From positions 1-41,198 of the forward strand of contig JAGAYH010000056.1 of NCBI GenBank assembly GCA_017940565.1: a stretch of 41,198 nucleotides of DNA. Direction: 5' to 3'. The position numbers and the translations under genes are program-made. Positions 24,178-33,275 of this stretch are shown here, in pieces; position 1 is the stretch's first letter, and each line of letters opens with the position of its first letter. This DNA is from Bacteroidaceae bacterium. Its GTDB lineage: Bacteria > Bacteroidota > Bacteroidia > Bacteroidales > Bacteroidaceae. The notes beneath the pieces are model-generated. The model did not search any database and had not been told where the DNA came from. It saw only the letters and a list, made by a program, of their open reading frames with translations.

Positions 24178-24990
24178 TTATCTGTTATCAAAAATTGTAT
24201 TATGCTTCATTTTCCAAAGGATAAGAATTGAAAGAGCCAGTCCCAACACGACAGAGAACACCGAGGCCTCGGCACCGAAATCTCCGCCGGTAAGCAGGTC
24301 AGGACCACTGACAGAGGTGCTCAGCCATGTGTCTTCCACGCTTTCTCCTGAAACGGCAAGGCCGAACACATGACCCTGTACATAATTCCAAGCCCAGTGG
24401 ATACCTATAGGCAACCACAGCGTGCCCGACCACTTGTAGGCCACCGCCAACAGCAAACCGGCCTCAACGGCAATGGCCAGAGACGACCACCAGGTGGCAC
24501 CGGTATTGAAGATATGCATAAGGCCAAAGAGCAAAGCCGAAACTACAAGGGCAGCCGTGGTATTCCAACGCTCGTCAATCCAACGGAACAGGACACCGCG
24601 AAACATGATTTCCTCCCCTACGGCCACACACAAAAACAAGGAGACGGCAGCCAACTGTTCTTGCCACGACGTGACAGCACGCTCTATAGAACAACAGCCT
24701 ACGGCCCATATCAGCGCAACGACCGCTGTCATAAACAGAGCACCTGTCAGCAGGCCCAAGAACAAATGGGCAGGCAAGCGGCGCATCGGCAGGTCGGCGG
24801 GCCAGTGTCGCTCCAGCAAACGCACAGCCAGAGCATAGAGCAAAAGCAGGACGATGGCACCAATGACATTCATTAGAGCAATGCCACCCAATTCGGCCAA
24901 GGCCATGAGCAGCCCGTAACCGATGATGGACAAAACTATGGCGGCTACAAAAAGTAACAGCCATTTCCATAATGCTACCTTACGTTTCAT
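24178..24990 (-). CDS. CPBP-family intramembrane metalloprotease
   Basis: A 270-aa membrane protein with about eight hydrophobic segments. CPBP motifs are present: Glu126-Glu127...Arg131 (GEEIMFRG), FGLMHIFN with His159, and GIHWAWNYVQG with a further His. Eukaryotic relatives process prenylated proteins; bacterial members are linked to bacteriocin self-immunity or protein processing, so the target here is unknown. It is the first gene of the operon with the PqaA-like and HD-domain genes. Confidence 0.88.
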   Translation of the reverse strand: MKRKVALWKWLLLFVAAIVLSIIGYGLLMALAELGGIALMNVIGAIVLLLLYALAVRLLERHWPADLPMRRLPAHLFLGLLTGALFMTAVVALIWAVGCCSIERAVTSWQEQLAAVSLFLCVAVGEEIMFRGVLFRWIDERWNTTAALVVSALLFGLMHIFNTGATWWSSLAIAVEAGLLLAVAYKWSGTLWLPIGIHWAWNYVQGHVFGLAVSGESVEDTWLSTSVSGPDLLTGGDFGAEASVFSVVLGLALSILILWKMKHNTIFDNR

Positions 24991-25028
24991 TTCTGATTGA
25001 TGAGAGAACCGGGTTTTGACAATGGGAA

Positions 25029-25064
25029 AGCCGCGAAGTACACTGAAGTGTGCACATCACGGCT
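25029..25064 (-). terminator. probable terminator of the large protease gene
   Basis: AGCCG/CGGCT outer stem and GTACACT/AGTGTGC inner stem (one G-T pair) with an internal loop, 37 nt after the stop codon. The T-run is weak. Confidence 0.4.
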
Positions 25065-25100
25065 CTCCATTTTTATTTCATTATTAACACAGGCTACCTT

Positions 25101-28100
25101 TTACTTCGCCACGGCCACCTTTACGCCATCGACGATGTAGATACCGGCTGGCAAGGCTATAAAGCGAGTGCCTTTAATGACTGCGGCACGTACCAAAGAA
25201 CCGTCCACACTGTAAACGCGAACTTCTGTTGGAGCTGACGTACTAACGTTGACACCGCCCTTAACTGGAACGACGGCCGTCTGTCCGGTAGTAGAGGCAT
25301 TCACTCTCTTCACGCCGGTTTGACCGTCGGCTTCGGTGACATCAATAAGAATGCGCTCAAGTTTGAAGTTCTTAATGCACGTAATGCCAGCAGCGCTTTG
25401 GTTGAAGTTGGCACCGAGCGACACCACGGTTTCCTCGGGTACAAAGAACTCGAAACTGTTGCCTTCTGTAAAGTTCACATAACCCAAGGCCTTGGCCAGG
25501 TCAGCCACATCATTGAGCGTAGTGCCACGGCTGGCCATCAGATAGTGACGGTTGCCATTGCCCGACATATTGCCGTCGAGTTCCACAGAGAAACGGTAGA
25601 GGCCGACGGGCAGAGTGACCGTCTGGTACACCTTGTGGTTCTCCAAAGGCAAGGCAAAACCGAAAGAACCGCCATCGACACACAAATCGCCCGACTTGGT
25701 TGTGCGCACATAGGCTCCGGTAACGATGGTGTCGGTAACGATGGCATTCTCCATAATCCACGGTGAGCGCTCCGTGCCCGTTTCCAGCTGCATGTAGGCC
25801 GTCTGACGTTTGTTGACAGACACACCCGTGTTGCGGAACGGACGATTGTAGCCTTTCATGTAGAGCGAACTTACATTTTGTGACTTCACGCCCGACTCGA
25901 AGTTAAGCGTAAACACGCCGAAGGAACTGGACCATGCGTCACCGTCAGGGCCAAAACCGCTGCGTACGCCATCGTGCCCATTCGAAGTAAGATCGGTCGG
26001 ATTGCCATGATCCTGATTGAAGTTATAGTAAACAGCCAGTTTATCGCTAGCCTCGGCAGCAGCCACGTCAGCAATAGGTTCATTGGCATAATCTTTCAGG
26101 CCGGTGGCTATCAGAGCCGAGTTCCACAAGCGGAATTCATCAATCTGGGCGTTCGTACCATTGTCATTGTCCCCGACAGTGAATGTACCGCTGAAATCGC
26201 GTTCGTCAACACCAAAGATTGCCGACGACTGGGTAATGCGCACAGCATCGCGATAGAACGAGAAGCGGCCTGAGCTATAGGTGACGGCATAGTGGTGCCA
26301 CTCACCACGGATGATATAGTTGATTCCAGAAGAAGCACTCTTACCATCCAGATTGACAATAAGGGCTCCAGCGGCATCGCTCACCAGATGGAGGCCAGAC
26401 TTGCTTTCAGTCATGGCAACGGCACCTTGAAGTGTCGAAGGATTCATCCACCAGTCAACTGTGAAGACTTTTGTAGCATTGCTCAAAGCGCCTTCCACAC
26501 TCAGCAACTGGCCGGGACCGGAGAAGTTGAGGCCGTTGCCTGATTCTGCATTGACCACAACAAACACTTTATTCAGCGTTACGCTGTTCTGCCCTTGGTC
26601 ATTGCTGCTGGTCAGGGTCACATCGTAATAACCCGGACTGACAGTGGTATAAGAAGAATTCTGACCGACAACGGCTGCACGGGTGCTGGCGCCTTCGATT
26701 TCCCAATACCATGTGGTCGGTTCATAGCGCGTGGCATCGCGAAGGAACACTTTTTCTCCTTTCAACACACCTGAAGGCCATACACTGAAGGCCGGGGCGG
26801 GGGCAGCCTTGGTTACCGTGACTGTCTTTGTCACACTGCTGCTGCCGGCTGCGTTGGTAGCCGTGAGGGTTACCTGGTGGTCGCCTACTTTTTCAAACAG
26901 CGCAATGGCATTGGTCGATTTCACCTCTTTCTGGTCTGCATCGGGGATGGTCCACACGAAGGTGCAGTTTTCTCCTTGCGAACGGTTGATGAAACTGAAG
27001 TGGTCGCCGGCGGGCAACGTGGCTTCTCCAATCTCAAAATCGGCCACAGGGCTACTCAGTCCCGAAACGGTCACCTCTTTGGTCACCTCGGAACGTACGC
27101 CCTTGGTGTCGGTCATCACAAGTGTAATCGGGTATGTGCCTTCTTTGGTAAAGACGAAGCTGGGAGCATAGGCATTCAGGCTGTCCACGCCGGCATCCGG
27201 AGCTTTCCAAACCCAGGAAACTGTGTTCACATAGCTTACCGGCTCTACCTGGACGGGCTTACCCACCTTATGGTCGTTGCCTGTAATGGCAAACGTAGCT
27301 TCGACAGCACGATATCCCTGCATGATGGTCTGGTCTTCTTTGTTTTCCACTTTGGTTTCATCAAGCAGTTGCGCATGGTGGCCATGGGCGCAGTCACGCA
27401 GTTTGCGCATGCCGTTATCCATGATTTCGTCCATCTTGAAATAGGCCAGCAGGTCAGCCTGTGCTCCGGGATTTACGATTTCCATATCCTTGTTGCGCAA
27501 AATATCGGCTGCCGTGCGGCAGGTTTTCCACAGACGGACTTCGTCTATCTGGCCATTCATGTATGATGTACCCACACCGAATATCAGACTGCCCAGCGAA
27601 GGCATGCCGGAATAGCTGCTGGCTGTGAACGTGTTCTTACGCGCACCATTGATATAAAGTGACATTATCTTACCGTTAATCGTCACAGCGATATGTTGCC
27701 ACTTGTTGGTTGTCAGCAGGGCGGTGCCTTGGGCCGAGCGGTTGCCCGACGACGTGTTCCAGCCGTAGTAAATGGCACGTCCCGATGTGGTGTGCATCAG
27801 GAAGCGGCCCCAGCCTGAGCCCACCTGTTGGTTGTAGTTGGTACAGGTGTAGGGTTTCAGCCAGAACTCGATAGTGGCTTCGTTCATGGGTTCGGTAAAT
27901 ACGTCGGGAATGACAAACGAACTGTTCTTCACTTCACACACGAGGTTTTTCTCTGACAGGCCTTCCTGCTTGCTGCCCTGCGCCTCTACTTTCTGTGAAA
28001 CGGAAACGTAGGTACAGCTCTGATAGGCGGCAGCCACACTGAAACTGCTGTTGCTTTCAACGGGCAACGTGTAGCTCAGCGTCTGCGCGTCGGTGCTGTC

Positions 28101-29681
28101 CAGAAGTATATTGTTTTCGTAAATGTAGTATCCCTTCAGGGGCAGCGACGATGTCTGCGGGGCTTGCCACGTCAGGTTCTTGCCGTCGAAGACCACATTG
28201 AGCGGTTTGTACACCTGCTCGCCCATGGCCACCACGCCCAGGGTGACACTCTTTCCCTTGATGGCCACTGTATCGATGCGGAAGGGCACTTCAGTACCGG
28301 CAGGGTCAGTCTCATAGTTGATGAGCGACATCTTGTAGATATGGCCCGAGCCTTTGGCATTCTTTTTCAAATTTACCGTGAAGAAGAATTTCAGAGGTTG
28401 GGTGCGGTCGAAGTTAGAGCACAGGTCTGTCATGTCATATCCGAACTCCATCGGTTCGTAGTGCATGCCGTCCAACCAGCGGCCCAACATCGGGGTTTCG
28501 GCATCCTCGCCGTCTTTATCGCCGTCGCCGGCATAGTTGAAGAAAGGCATGATTTCGCTTATTTCCGGCTGGGTCGCGGTGGTATCTGAAGCCACACCGG
28601 CCACGAAGCACATTTCGCTGCGGTGCGAATAGTCCATCAGAATCTTCAGGGTTACCTGCGGGCGATAGTCCTGACGCACCAGTTTGAAACCGGGGGTGAA
28701 GAAATCGGCGCTCTTTTCGCGACGCGGTTTGTAGGGGCCGGCCCAGGCGTAGGGACAATAGATGAAACCTGCGCTGGCCCAGTTGCCCCAACTGTTGACG
28801 ATAATCCAGGCACCCACCTCGTCCTTGTCCTTCTCACCGATGACACCGTTGGAGTCGAGGTCGAACTCGACACGGTCGTCATAGCCCACGATGGTCAGGG
28901 CATGGTCATACTGCGGTCCCCAGCAGGCAATATACTTTTTACCTGCCAGTCCGATGGCATCGTTCGCGGGCGTAGACTTGATGGTTCCTTGCGTAATGCC
29001 GCTGGCCACGCCGATGCCCAACAGACCGCCGGAGTGATACGACTGGTCGCCGTTGTGGTTGTAGAGCCAGCGCTTGGCAATCTGCCGGCCCTCTTCCGTC
29101 TCCAGCGACATGGGCAGGCTGCCCGTGCGCAACTGGCGGTTGTTCATGGCGTTGAACCACTTGTCGTAACCTTGCATCCAGCCGTAGTCGGGGAACGAGG
29201 TGTCCTGGCTGCCGAACAGGCTCGAATAGGTTGAGCCGCCATATACCTCCACGTTGGGTATGCCGTGGTAATTGGCTATGACATCCTTGTCCACGCCGCT
29301 GTTGGTGTGTAGCCACGTATAGTGAGTCGGATAGCGGTTGGTCAGCAACTGGGCGTTGGCATTGCGGTAGGCATTCATCTCGTAGCCGAACATGTAGTAT
29401 ATGGACGAGGCCGAACCGCACGAGCCGCGGTCTTGGTTGATTACCGGCGGGAAATACACCGTTTCAGCGTTGTTCCAGTGGTCGGGCAAGGCCTCTTCAG
29501 GAGCTCCGAATGCCTTCGATTTGGCCATATTGCTGTTCTTGCGCAGCAACGAATAGTCTGGCGCGCCATAGTTGAAAATTTCTTTCTGCTTGAGTTCCTC
29601 AAGCCTCTCATCTGTCTGCGCCCATCCCAAGGTTGCCGTCAGCAGTGCGGCCAGGACGAGCGTCCATCTCGTTTGTTTCAT
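25101..29681 (-). CDS. large secreted papain-like (C1) protease with LamG, PKD and sorting domains
   Basis: A 1526-aa exported protein. Order: signal peptide (1-21); C1-type peptidase (~60-330) with Cys88 (NQDRGSCGS), His260 (GPQYDHALTIVGYDD) and Asn296 (IIVNSWGNW), so the triad looks intact; an EF-hand-like loop DLDSNGVIGEKD just after the His; a beta-rich region and FN3-like segment (~490-560); LamG-like domain 1 (~585-745, EATIEFWLKPY, GQIDEVRLWK); three PKD-like domains (~790-1060); LamG-like domain 2 (~1070-1250, AQIDEFRLWNS); a further beta-sandwich; and a C-terminal type IX-style sorting domain (VRVYSVDGSLV, LPAGIYIVDG). Likely placed on or outside the cell, with adhesive domains holding protein or glycan substrates near the protease. 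It stands alone with its own promoter. Confidence 0.88.
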   Translation of the reverse strand: MKQTRWTLVLAALLTATLGWAQTDERLEELKQKEIFNYGAPDYSLLRKNSNMAKSKAFGAPEEALPDHWNNAETVYFPPVINQDRGSCGSASSIYYMFGYEMNAYRNANAQLLTNRYPTHYTWLHTNSGVDKDVIANYHGIPNVEVYGGSTYSSLFGSQDTSFPDYGWMQGYDKWFNAMNNRQLRTGSLPMSLETEEGRQIAKRWLYNHNGDQSYHSGGLLGIGVASGITQGTIKSTPANDAIGLAGKKYIACWGPQYDHALTIVGYDDRVEFDLDSNGVIGEKDKDEVGAWIIVNSWGNWASAGFIYCPYAWAGPYKPRREKSADFFTPGFKLVRQDYRPQVTLKILMDYSHRSEMCFVAGVASDTTATQPEISEIMPFFNYAGDGDKDGEDAETPMLGRWLDGMHYEPMEFGYDMTDLCSNFDRTQPLKFFFTVNLKKNAKGSGHIYKMSLINYETDPAGTEVPFRIDTVAIKGKSVTLGVVAMGEQVYKPLNVVFDGKNLTWQAPQTSSLPLKGYYIYENNILLDSTDAQTLSYTLPVESNSSFSVAAAYQSCTYVSVSQKVEAQGSKQEGLSEKNLVCEVKNSSFVIPDVFTEPMNEATIEFWLKPYTCTNYNQQVGSGWGRFLMHTTSGRAIYYGWNTSSGNRSAQGTALLTTNKWQHIAVTINGKIMSLYINGARKNTFTASSYSGMPSLGSLIFGVGTSYMNGQIDEVRLWKTCRTAADILRNKDMEIVNPGAQADLLAYFKMDEIMDNGMRKLRDCAHGHHAQLLDETKVENKEDQTIMQGYRAVEATFAITGNDHKVGKPVQVEPVSYVNTVSWVWKAPDAGVDSLNAYAPSFVFTKEGTYPITLVMTDTKGVRSEVTKEVTVSGLSSPVADFEIGEATLPAGDHFSFINRSQGENCTFVWTIPDADQKEVKSTNAIALFEKVGDHQVTLTATNAAGSSSVTKTVTVTKAAPAPAFSVWPSGVLKGEKVFLRDATRYEPTTWYWEIEGASTRAAVVGQNSSYTTVSPGYYDVTLTSSNDQGQNSVTLNKVFVVVNAESGNGLNFSGPGQLLSVEGALSNATKVFTVDWWMNPSTLQGAVAMTESKSGLHLVSDAAGALIVNLDGKSASSGINYIIRGEWHHYAVTYSSGRFSFYRDAVRITQSSAIFGVDERDFSGTFTVGDNDNGTNAQIDEFRLWNSALIATGLKDYANEPIADVAAAEASDKLAVYYNFNQDHGNPTDLTSNGHDGVRSGFGPDGDAWSSSFGVFTLNFESGVKSQNVSSLYMKGYNRPFRNTGVSVNKRQTAYMQLETGTERSPWIMENAIVTDTIVTGAYVRTTKSGDLCVDGGSFGFALPLENHKVYQTVTLPVGLYRFSVELDGNMSGNGNRHYLMASRGTTLNDVADLAKALGYVNFTEGNSFEFFVPEETVVSLGANFNQSAAGITCIKNFKLERILIDVTEADGQTGVKRVNASTTGQTAVVPVKGGVNVSTSAPTEVRVYSVDGSLVRAAVIKGTRFIALPAGIYIVDGVKVAVAK

Positions 29682-29719
29682 AATAGATATGTATTTTTGT
29701 TTTATTTATTTTCGCGCGA

Positions 29720-29727
29720 CAAATTTA
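29720..29727 (-). promoter_or_regulatory. -7 promoter box for the large protease, with adjacent inverted repeat
   Basis: Minus-strand TAAATTTG fits TAnnTTTG, 38 nt upstream of the start. An inverted repeat (AAAAGACGCT...AGCGTGTCTTTT, 29731-29756) covers the -33 zone and could be an operator. Confidence 0.55.
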
Positions 29728-29836
29728 CTAAAAAGACGCTTCATAGCGTGTCTTTTACCAGCTGTTTATCTTTTATTAATAATTACCCGGGCCGCCGGCG
29801 CCTTTCCACCCCACGAAAACGGAGTTAGAAAAAACT

Positions 29837-29899
29837 AAACCGCATTTGGGAAAGACGAAAACGCATTTAGGAAAAACGAAAGCGCTTTTAGGGCGGACA
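29837..29899. repeat. three 21-bp tandem repeats
   Basis: Imperfect units begin at 29837, 29858 and 29879, each with the pattern AAAnCGCnTTTnGG. On the plus strand they read as heptads (KTKTHLG, KTKALLG, RTKGQVR), but the frame then runs antisense into the esterase gene, so coding is doubtful. They lie just beyond the 3' end of the esterase gene. Confidence 0.6.
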
Positions 29900-29950
29900 A
29901 AAGGGCAAGTCCGGGCCAGAAGTGCGAGCCTTCAGAGGCACAGCATAAGT

Positions 29951-31210
29951 TTACTCCCGGCCAAAGGCATTGTCGCAGAAATCCATATAGCAGTTCCAGT
30001 CGTAGCCCGTCACGTCGTGGCCTCCGCTGCGTATATGGTATCCCACTTGCGTTGCCACAGGTTGGTTCAATGGCGGCATCGCGGGCGAAGCCAGCCCTTG
30101 CAGACCATAGAGACTGAAGACGCGCGACGCATGATAGGCCGACAAATATTCACCCTTCGGGTCGGCCCAACGGTCTTTCTCGGCACTGGCCACATAGAGG
30201 TGGCGCGGAGCCACCAGTGCCAGCAGGAAGTGCTGGTCGAAGGGCAGTGAGCCCTCGTTGCCGGCATAACGGGTAAAGGCGGGACAGAACCAGTGGGGGA
30301 ACGACTTGGTGATTTCATACACCCGTTCGCCAAACTCGCGTTTGGAAAGGGCGGCGCCACCGCATCCGGAATTGTTCGAGATGACCACCTGGAAACGCTT
30401 GTCCTGTGCTCCGGCCCATAGCGCGGCCTTGCCCTGTCGCGAGTGGCCCATAACGATGAGTTGCCGGCGGTTGGCCCATGGTTGACGGACTACCCAGTCG
30501 GCCATGCGGCTGTAGCCCCAAGCCCAGGCCCCCAGCGCCTGCCAACGGCTGTCGTTGTCGGCAGAAGGCGGGAACAACTGTGTCACACTCTCCTTGTCAC
30601 CATCGGGCCGGTCGGGAAAGATGTCCTGGTAGCACATGGTCACCACGGCATAGCCGCGGCGCAAAATCATGGCCAGCGGCCAGCGCGACGACTGGTTGTT
30701 GCGCCGGAGTTCCGGGTCTTCACGGTTGGGCAGGCGTTCGAAGTATGGCGAATACAGTATCTCTTCATCGTCGGTCAGACTATGATTACCTTTGAAATTG
30801 TAACCGATGAACACAGGTACGCGCCCCTCACGCCGGTTAGGATAATAAGCCAGCAACAGGGCCTGTACGCTACGGCCTTGTCCCGTGAAGGTGAGCATGA
30901 CCTGCTGCGATGTGGCCAACCCACCCAACGCCTGCGGATTCTCGCGGAGCACACGGCAGTCCATACGCACCCGGCCACGCGGTGTAATCCCATACTCCTG
31001 CTCCGCCAGCAGTTGCAGCACTTCGCCACGCCGGCGATGCTCCCACTGGCGGCGCGAAGTCACCGGTGTACCGTCAGCACATGTCAATACATCGGGCAAC
31101 CGGTATTGAGGCACTTTCTGCTCGTCGTAATTCACCGGTCCGGGAGTCTGAGCACGAACATTCGACAGACAAAGGACTGCAAACATCAGTATAAATCCTC
31201 TGGTTTTCAT
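29951..31210 (-). CDS. CE15 glucuronoyl esterase
   Basis: A 419-aa secreted esterase of family CE15, which splits ester bonds between lignin alcohols and glucuronic acid on xylan. I use ATG at 31210, giving the signal peptide MKTRGFILMFAVLCLSNVRA; the longer frame adds 31 unlikely residues. The nucleophile elbow is MGHSRQGKAALWAGAQD with Ser257 (the GxSRxGK form of the family). SNNSGCGGAALSKREFGE, SAEKDRWADP (candidate acidic residue) and SGGHDVTGYDW with His398 complete the site. With GH10 and GH2 enzymes in the window this supports glucuronoxylan use. Confidence 0.9.
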   Translation of the reverse strand: MKTRGFILMFAVLCLSNVRAQTPGPVNYDEQKVPQYRLPDVLTCADGTPVTSRRQWEHRRRGEVLQLLAEQEYGITPRGRVRMDCRVLRENPQALGGLATSQQVMLTFTGQGRSVQALLLAYYPNRREGRVPVFIGYNFKGNHSLTDDEEILYSPYFERLPNREDPELRRNNQSSRWPLAMILRRGYAVVTMCYQDIFPDRPDGDKESVTQLFPPSADNDSRWQALGAWAWGYSRMADWVVRQPWANRRQLIVMGHSRQGKAALWAGAQDKRFQVVISNNSGCGGAALSKREFGERVYEITKSFPHWFCPAFTRYAGNEGSLPFDQHFLLALVAPRHLYVASAEKDRWADPKGEYLSAYHASRVFSLYGLQGLASPAMPPLNQPVATQVGYHIRSGGHDVTGYDWNCYMDFCDNAFGRE

Positions 31211-31287
31211 ATTTCCGCTTTTTGACGATGTAAAAATAGTATTTCTGAAGTAAAGAACACCTGACATATCTCTCAAAATACCACACG

Positions 31288-31321
31288 AACCGGGCGCAGC
31301 CACGAAAGGTTGCGCCCGGTT
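31288..31321 (-). terminator. terminator after the first GH2 gene
   Basis: An 11-bp perfect stem, AACCGGGCGCA / TGCGCCCGGTT, in the gap between the GH2 stop and the start region of the esterase gene. Confidence 0.65.
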
Positions 31322-31338
31322 TATGTATTGACGGTCTA

Positions 31339-33177
31339 TTATTTCCAGTCGCTGAGGTCTTCGATCTTCTCGATATACGAAGGTATTTGCTCGAAAATAG
31401 CCTTGATGCGCTGGGTGTCGAACTTAGGCGTGCGGTCGTAGTAGTAGATGCCGTTCTTCTCCTGCTCCACGTCAGTAATCTGAGTATAGCAGAAGCCGGT
31501 CACATACTTGCAGGCCTTGAGTGCCTTCACCTGCTTGTCGAGAATATTGTAGAAGTCTTCCAACGAGTCAATATTGGAACCATAGCCCCACGACGTGGAA
31601 CGCTCTTCAGGCTTAATCCAAGGCAGTCCGCCAAATTCATCGACCATGTAGGGTTGGCCGGCGAAGTTGGAAAGATATTTTTTGTTGGGCTGGTTGCGGT
31701 AGGGCTCAACACCTTTCTTAACAGTGAGGTGTTCCACGAGTTTGTCGTAATCGCGGGCATAGTCGTGCACACTCCAGATGTCGGTCTTCACGTGGCCGTC
31801 ACCCGAAACGTCGTTAACCGGGCGTGTGGGGTCAATGGCCTTGGTGAGGTTATACACGTCGTTGACGAAGCGCACGTAAACGCCACCGTCCTTACTGTCC
31901 CAAGTTTCGTTGAACGGAGTCCAGGTGACGATGCTGGGATGGTTGCGGTCGCGCACCACGATGTCGGTCCATTCGCTGAGGAAGTTGCGGGCAGCCAGTT
32001 CGTTGTTCACGTCGAGGCCCCAGCTGGGTGTCTCGCCCCAAGTGAGATAGCCGAGTTTGTCGGCCCAGTAGTAGTAGCGTTCCTCAAATACCTTTTGATG
32101 CAGGCGGGCACCGTTGAAGCCCACGGCCTTGCTCATCTCGATGTCGTGCTTCAGAGCCTCGTCGGTAGGAGCAGTCCACACACCGTCGGGATAGAATCCC
32201 TGGTCGAGCACCAGACGTTGGTAGTAGGGTTTGTTGTTCAGATAGAAGTAACCGTTGGCGAGGTGCACCTTGCGCATGCCGGCATACGACTTCACTTCGT
32301 CAATGACACGGCCTTCCTTCGTCTTCACGGTGTACTTCAGGTCGTAGAGGAACGGCGACTCGGGTGACCACAGCTTCATGCCCTTCACGGGGAGCACGAT
32401 GACGGTTTCATCGGCGCACTTCACCGTCTTCTGAGCCACGGTCTTCTTGCCGTCCATAAGCTGCACGGTGAGCAGGTTGTCGTTGGAAGCCTGATAGAAC
32501 GCAGGACGGATGACGAGCTGCTGCTGGTCAATATCGGGGGTGGCAACGACTTCCTTCAGTCCTTCGGGGTCAACGGGCTCCAGCCATACGGTCTGCCAGA
32601 TGCCCGTGGTACGGGTGTAGGCACAGCCGTAGCTCTTCAGGTAGGTACACTGCTTGCCGCCGGGCTGCAGGTGGTCGCGCAGGTCGTCGAGCACGCGGAC
32701 GACGAGGTTGGCCGTTTCACCGGGTTTTACGAAATTAGTAATATCGAAGCAGAAGCTGGAGCCGGTGCCGTAGTGGCGGCCCACCAGTTTTCCGTTGATA
32801 TAGATGTGGCTCTCATAGTCCACGGCGCCGAAGCGCAACAGCACGTTCTTGCCAGCCCAGGCTGCGGGCACCGTGAACGAGCGCTGGTACCACAGCGAAG
32901 AGATGAAGTCGGTATATTCCACCCCGCTCAGTTTGCTCTCAGGACAGAAGGGCACAGTGATCTTGCCTTCCAACCCTTTCGAGTTGGGATAGCCCTTGGC
33001 CACGCCGCTGCGACCGAAGTCGAAGGCATAGGTCCAGGTTCCGTTCAGGTTCAGCCAGTCGGCGCGCTCAAACTGGGGACGCGGATACTCGGGGCGCGGC
33101 GTCTGCGCGCTTGCCCCGGAGGTGCCCGCCAGCATCATGGCCACGGCGGACAGCAGGAAAAGAGATTTCAGTTTCAT
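31339..33177 (-). CDS. GH2-family glycoside hydrolase
   Basis: A 612-aa exported enzyme. Signal peptide 1-24 (SGASAQ); GH2 sugar-binding jelly roll (~38-200, LNLNGTWTYAFDF, SLWYQRSFTVP, TTGIWQTVWLE); immunoglobulin-like domain (~205-305); TIM barrel from ~310 with acid/base Glu424 (PFNETW) and nucleophile Glu514 (MVDEFGG). It is shorter than LacZ and close in plan to compact GH2 enzymes of this phylum; the sugar could be galactose, glucuronic acid, mannose or arabinose. It ends at the terminator 31288-31321. Confidence 0.9.
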   Translation of the reverse strand: MKLKSLFLLSAVAMMLAGTSGASAQTPRPEYPRPQFERADWLNLNGTWTYAFDFGRSGVAKGYPNSKGLEGKITVPFCPESKLSGVEYTDFISSLWYQRSFTVPAAWAGKNVLLRFGAVDYESHIYINGKLVGRHYGTGSSFCFDITNFVKPGETANLVVRVLDDLRDHLQPGGKQCTYLKSYGCAYTRTTGIWQTVWLEPVDPEGLKEVVATPDIDQQQLVIRPAFYQASNDNLLTVQLMDGKKTVAQKTVKCADETVIVLPVKGMKLWSPESPFLYDLKYTVKTKEGRVIDEVKSYAGMRKVHLANGYFYLNNKPYYQRLVLDQGFYPDGVWTAPTDEALKHDIEMSKAVGFNGARLHQKVFEERYYYWADKLGYLTWGETPSWGLDVNNELAARNFLSEWTDIVVRDRNHPSIVTWTPFNETWDSKDGGVYVRFVNDVYNLTKAIDPTRPVNDVSGDGHVKTDIWSVHDYARDYDKLVEHLTVKKGVEPYRNQPNKKYLSNFAGQPYMVDEFGGLPWIKPEERSTSWGYGSNIDSLEDFYNILDKQVKALKACKYVTGFCYTQITDVEQEKNGIYYYDRTPKFDTQRIKAIFEQIPSYIEKIEDLSDWK

Positions 33178-33234
33178 CGTTTCTTTTATTTTTTATTAGT
33201 GATAGATTGCGCCTTTTTGCAGCATATTGTCGTA

Positions 33235-33242
33235 CAAAGATA
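33235..33242 (-). promoter_or_regulatory. -7 promoter box for the first GH2 gene
   Basis: Minus-strand TATCTTTG, 57 nt upstream of the start. It is divergent from the box at 33264-33271, so the two genes share a short control region. Confidence 0.6.
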
Positions 33243-33263
33243 CGTATTTAAGCAGAATTTTCG

Positions 33264-33271
33264 TATTTTTG
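33264..33271 (+). promoter_or_regulatory. -7 promoter box abutting the lipoprotein start codon
   Basis: TATTTTTG ends 4 nt before ATG 33276, so the mRNA may be leaderless, as for the VanZ-like gene. Confidence 0.6.
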
Positions 33272-33275
33272 CGGC

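Noticed and set aside
29393-29450. Loss of the catalytic Cys in the papain-like protease
   Set aside because: The sequence can be aligned as GSCGSA with Ala at the active site, but the RGSC form matches C1 peptidases with RGTC-type sites, and His and Asn are intact.
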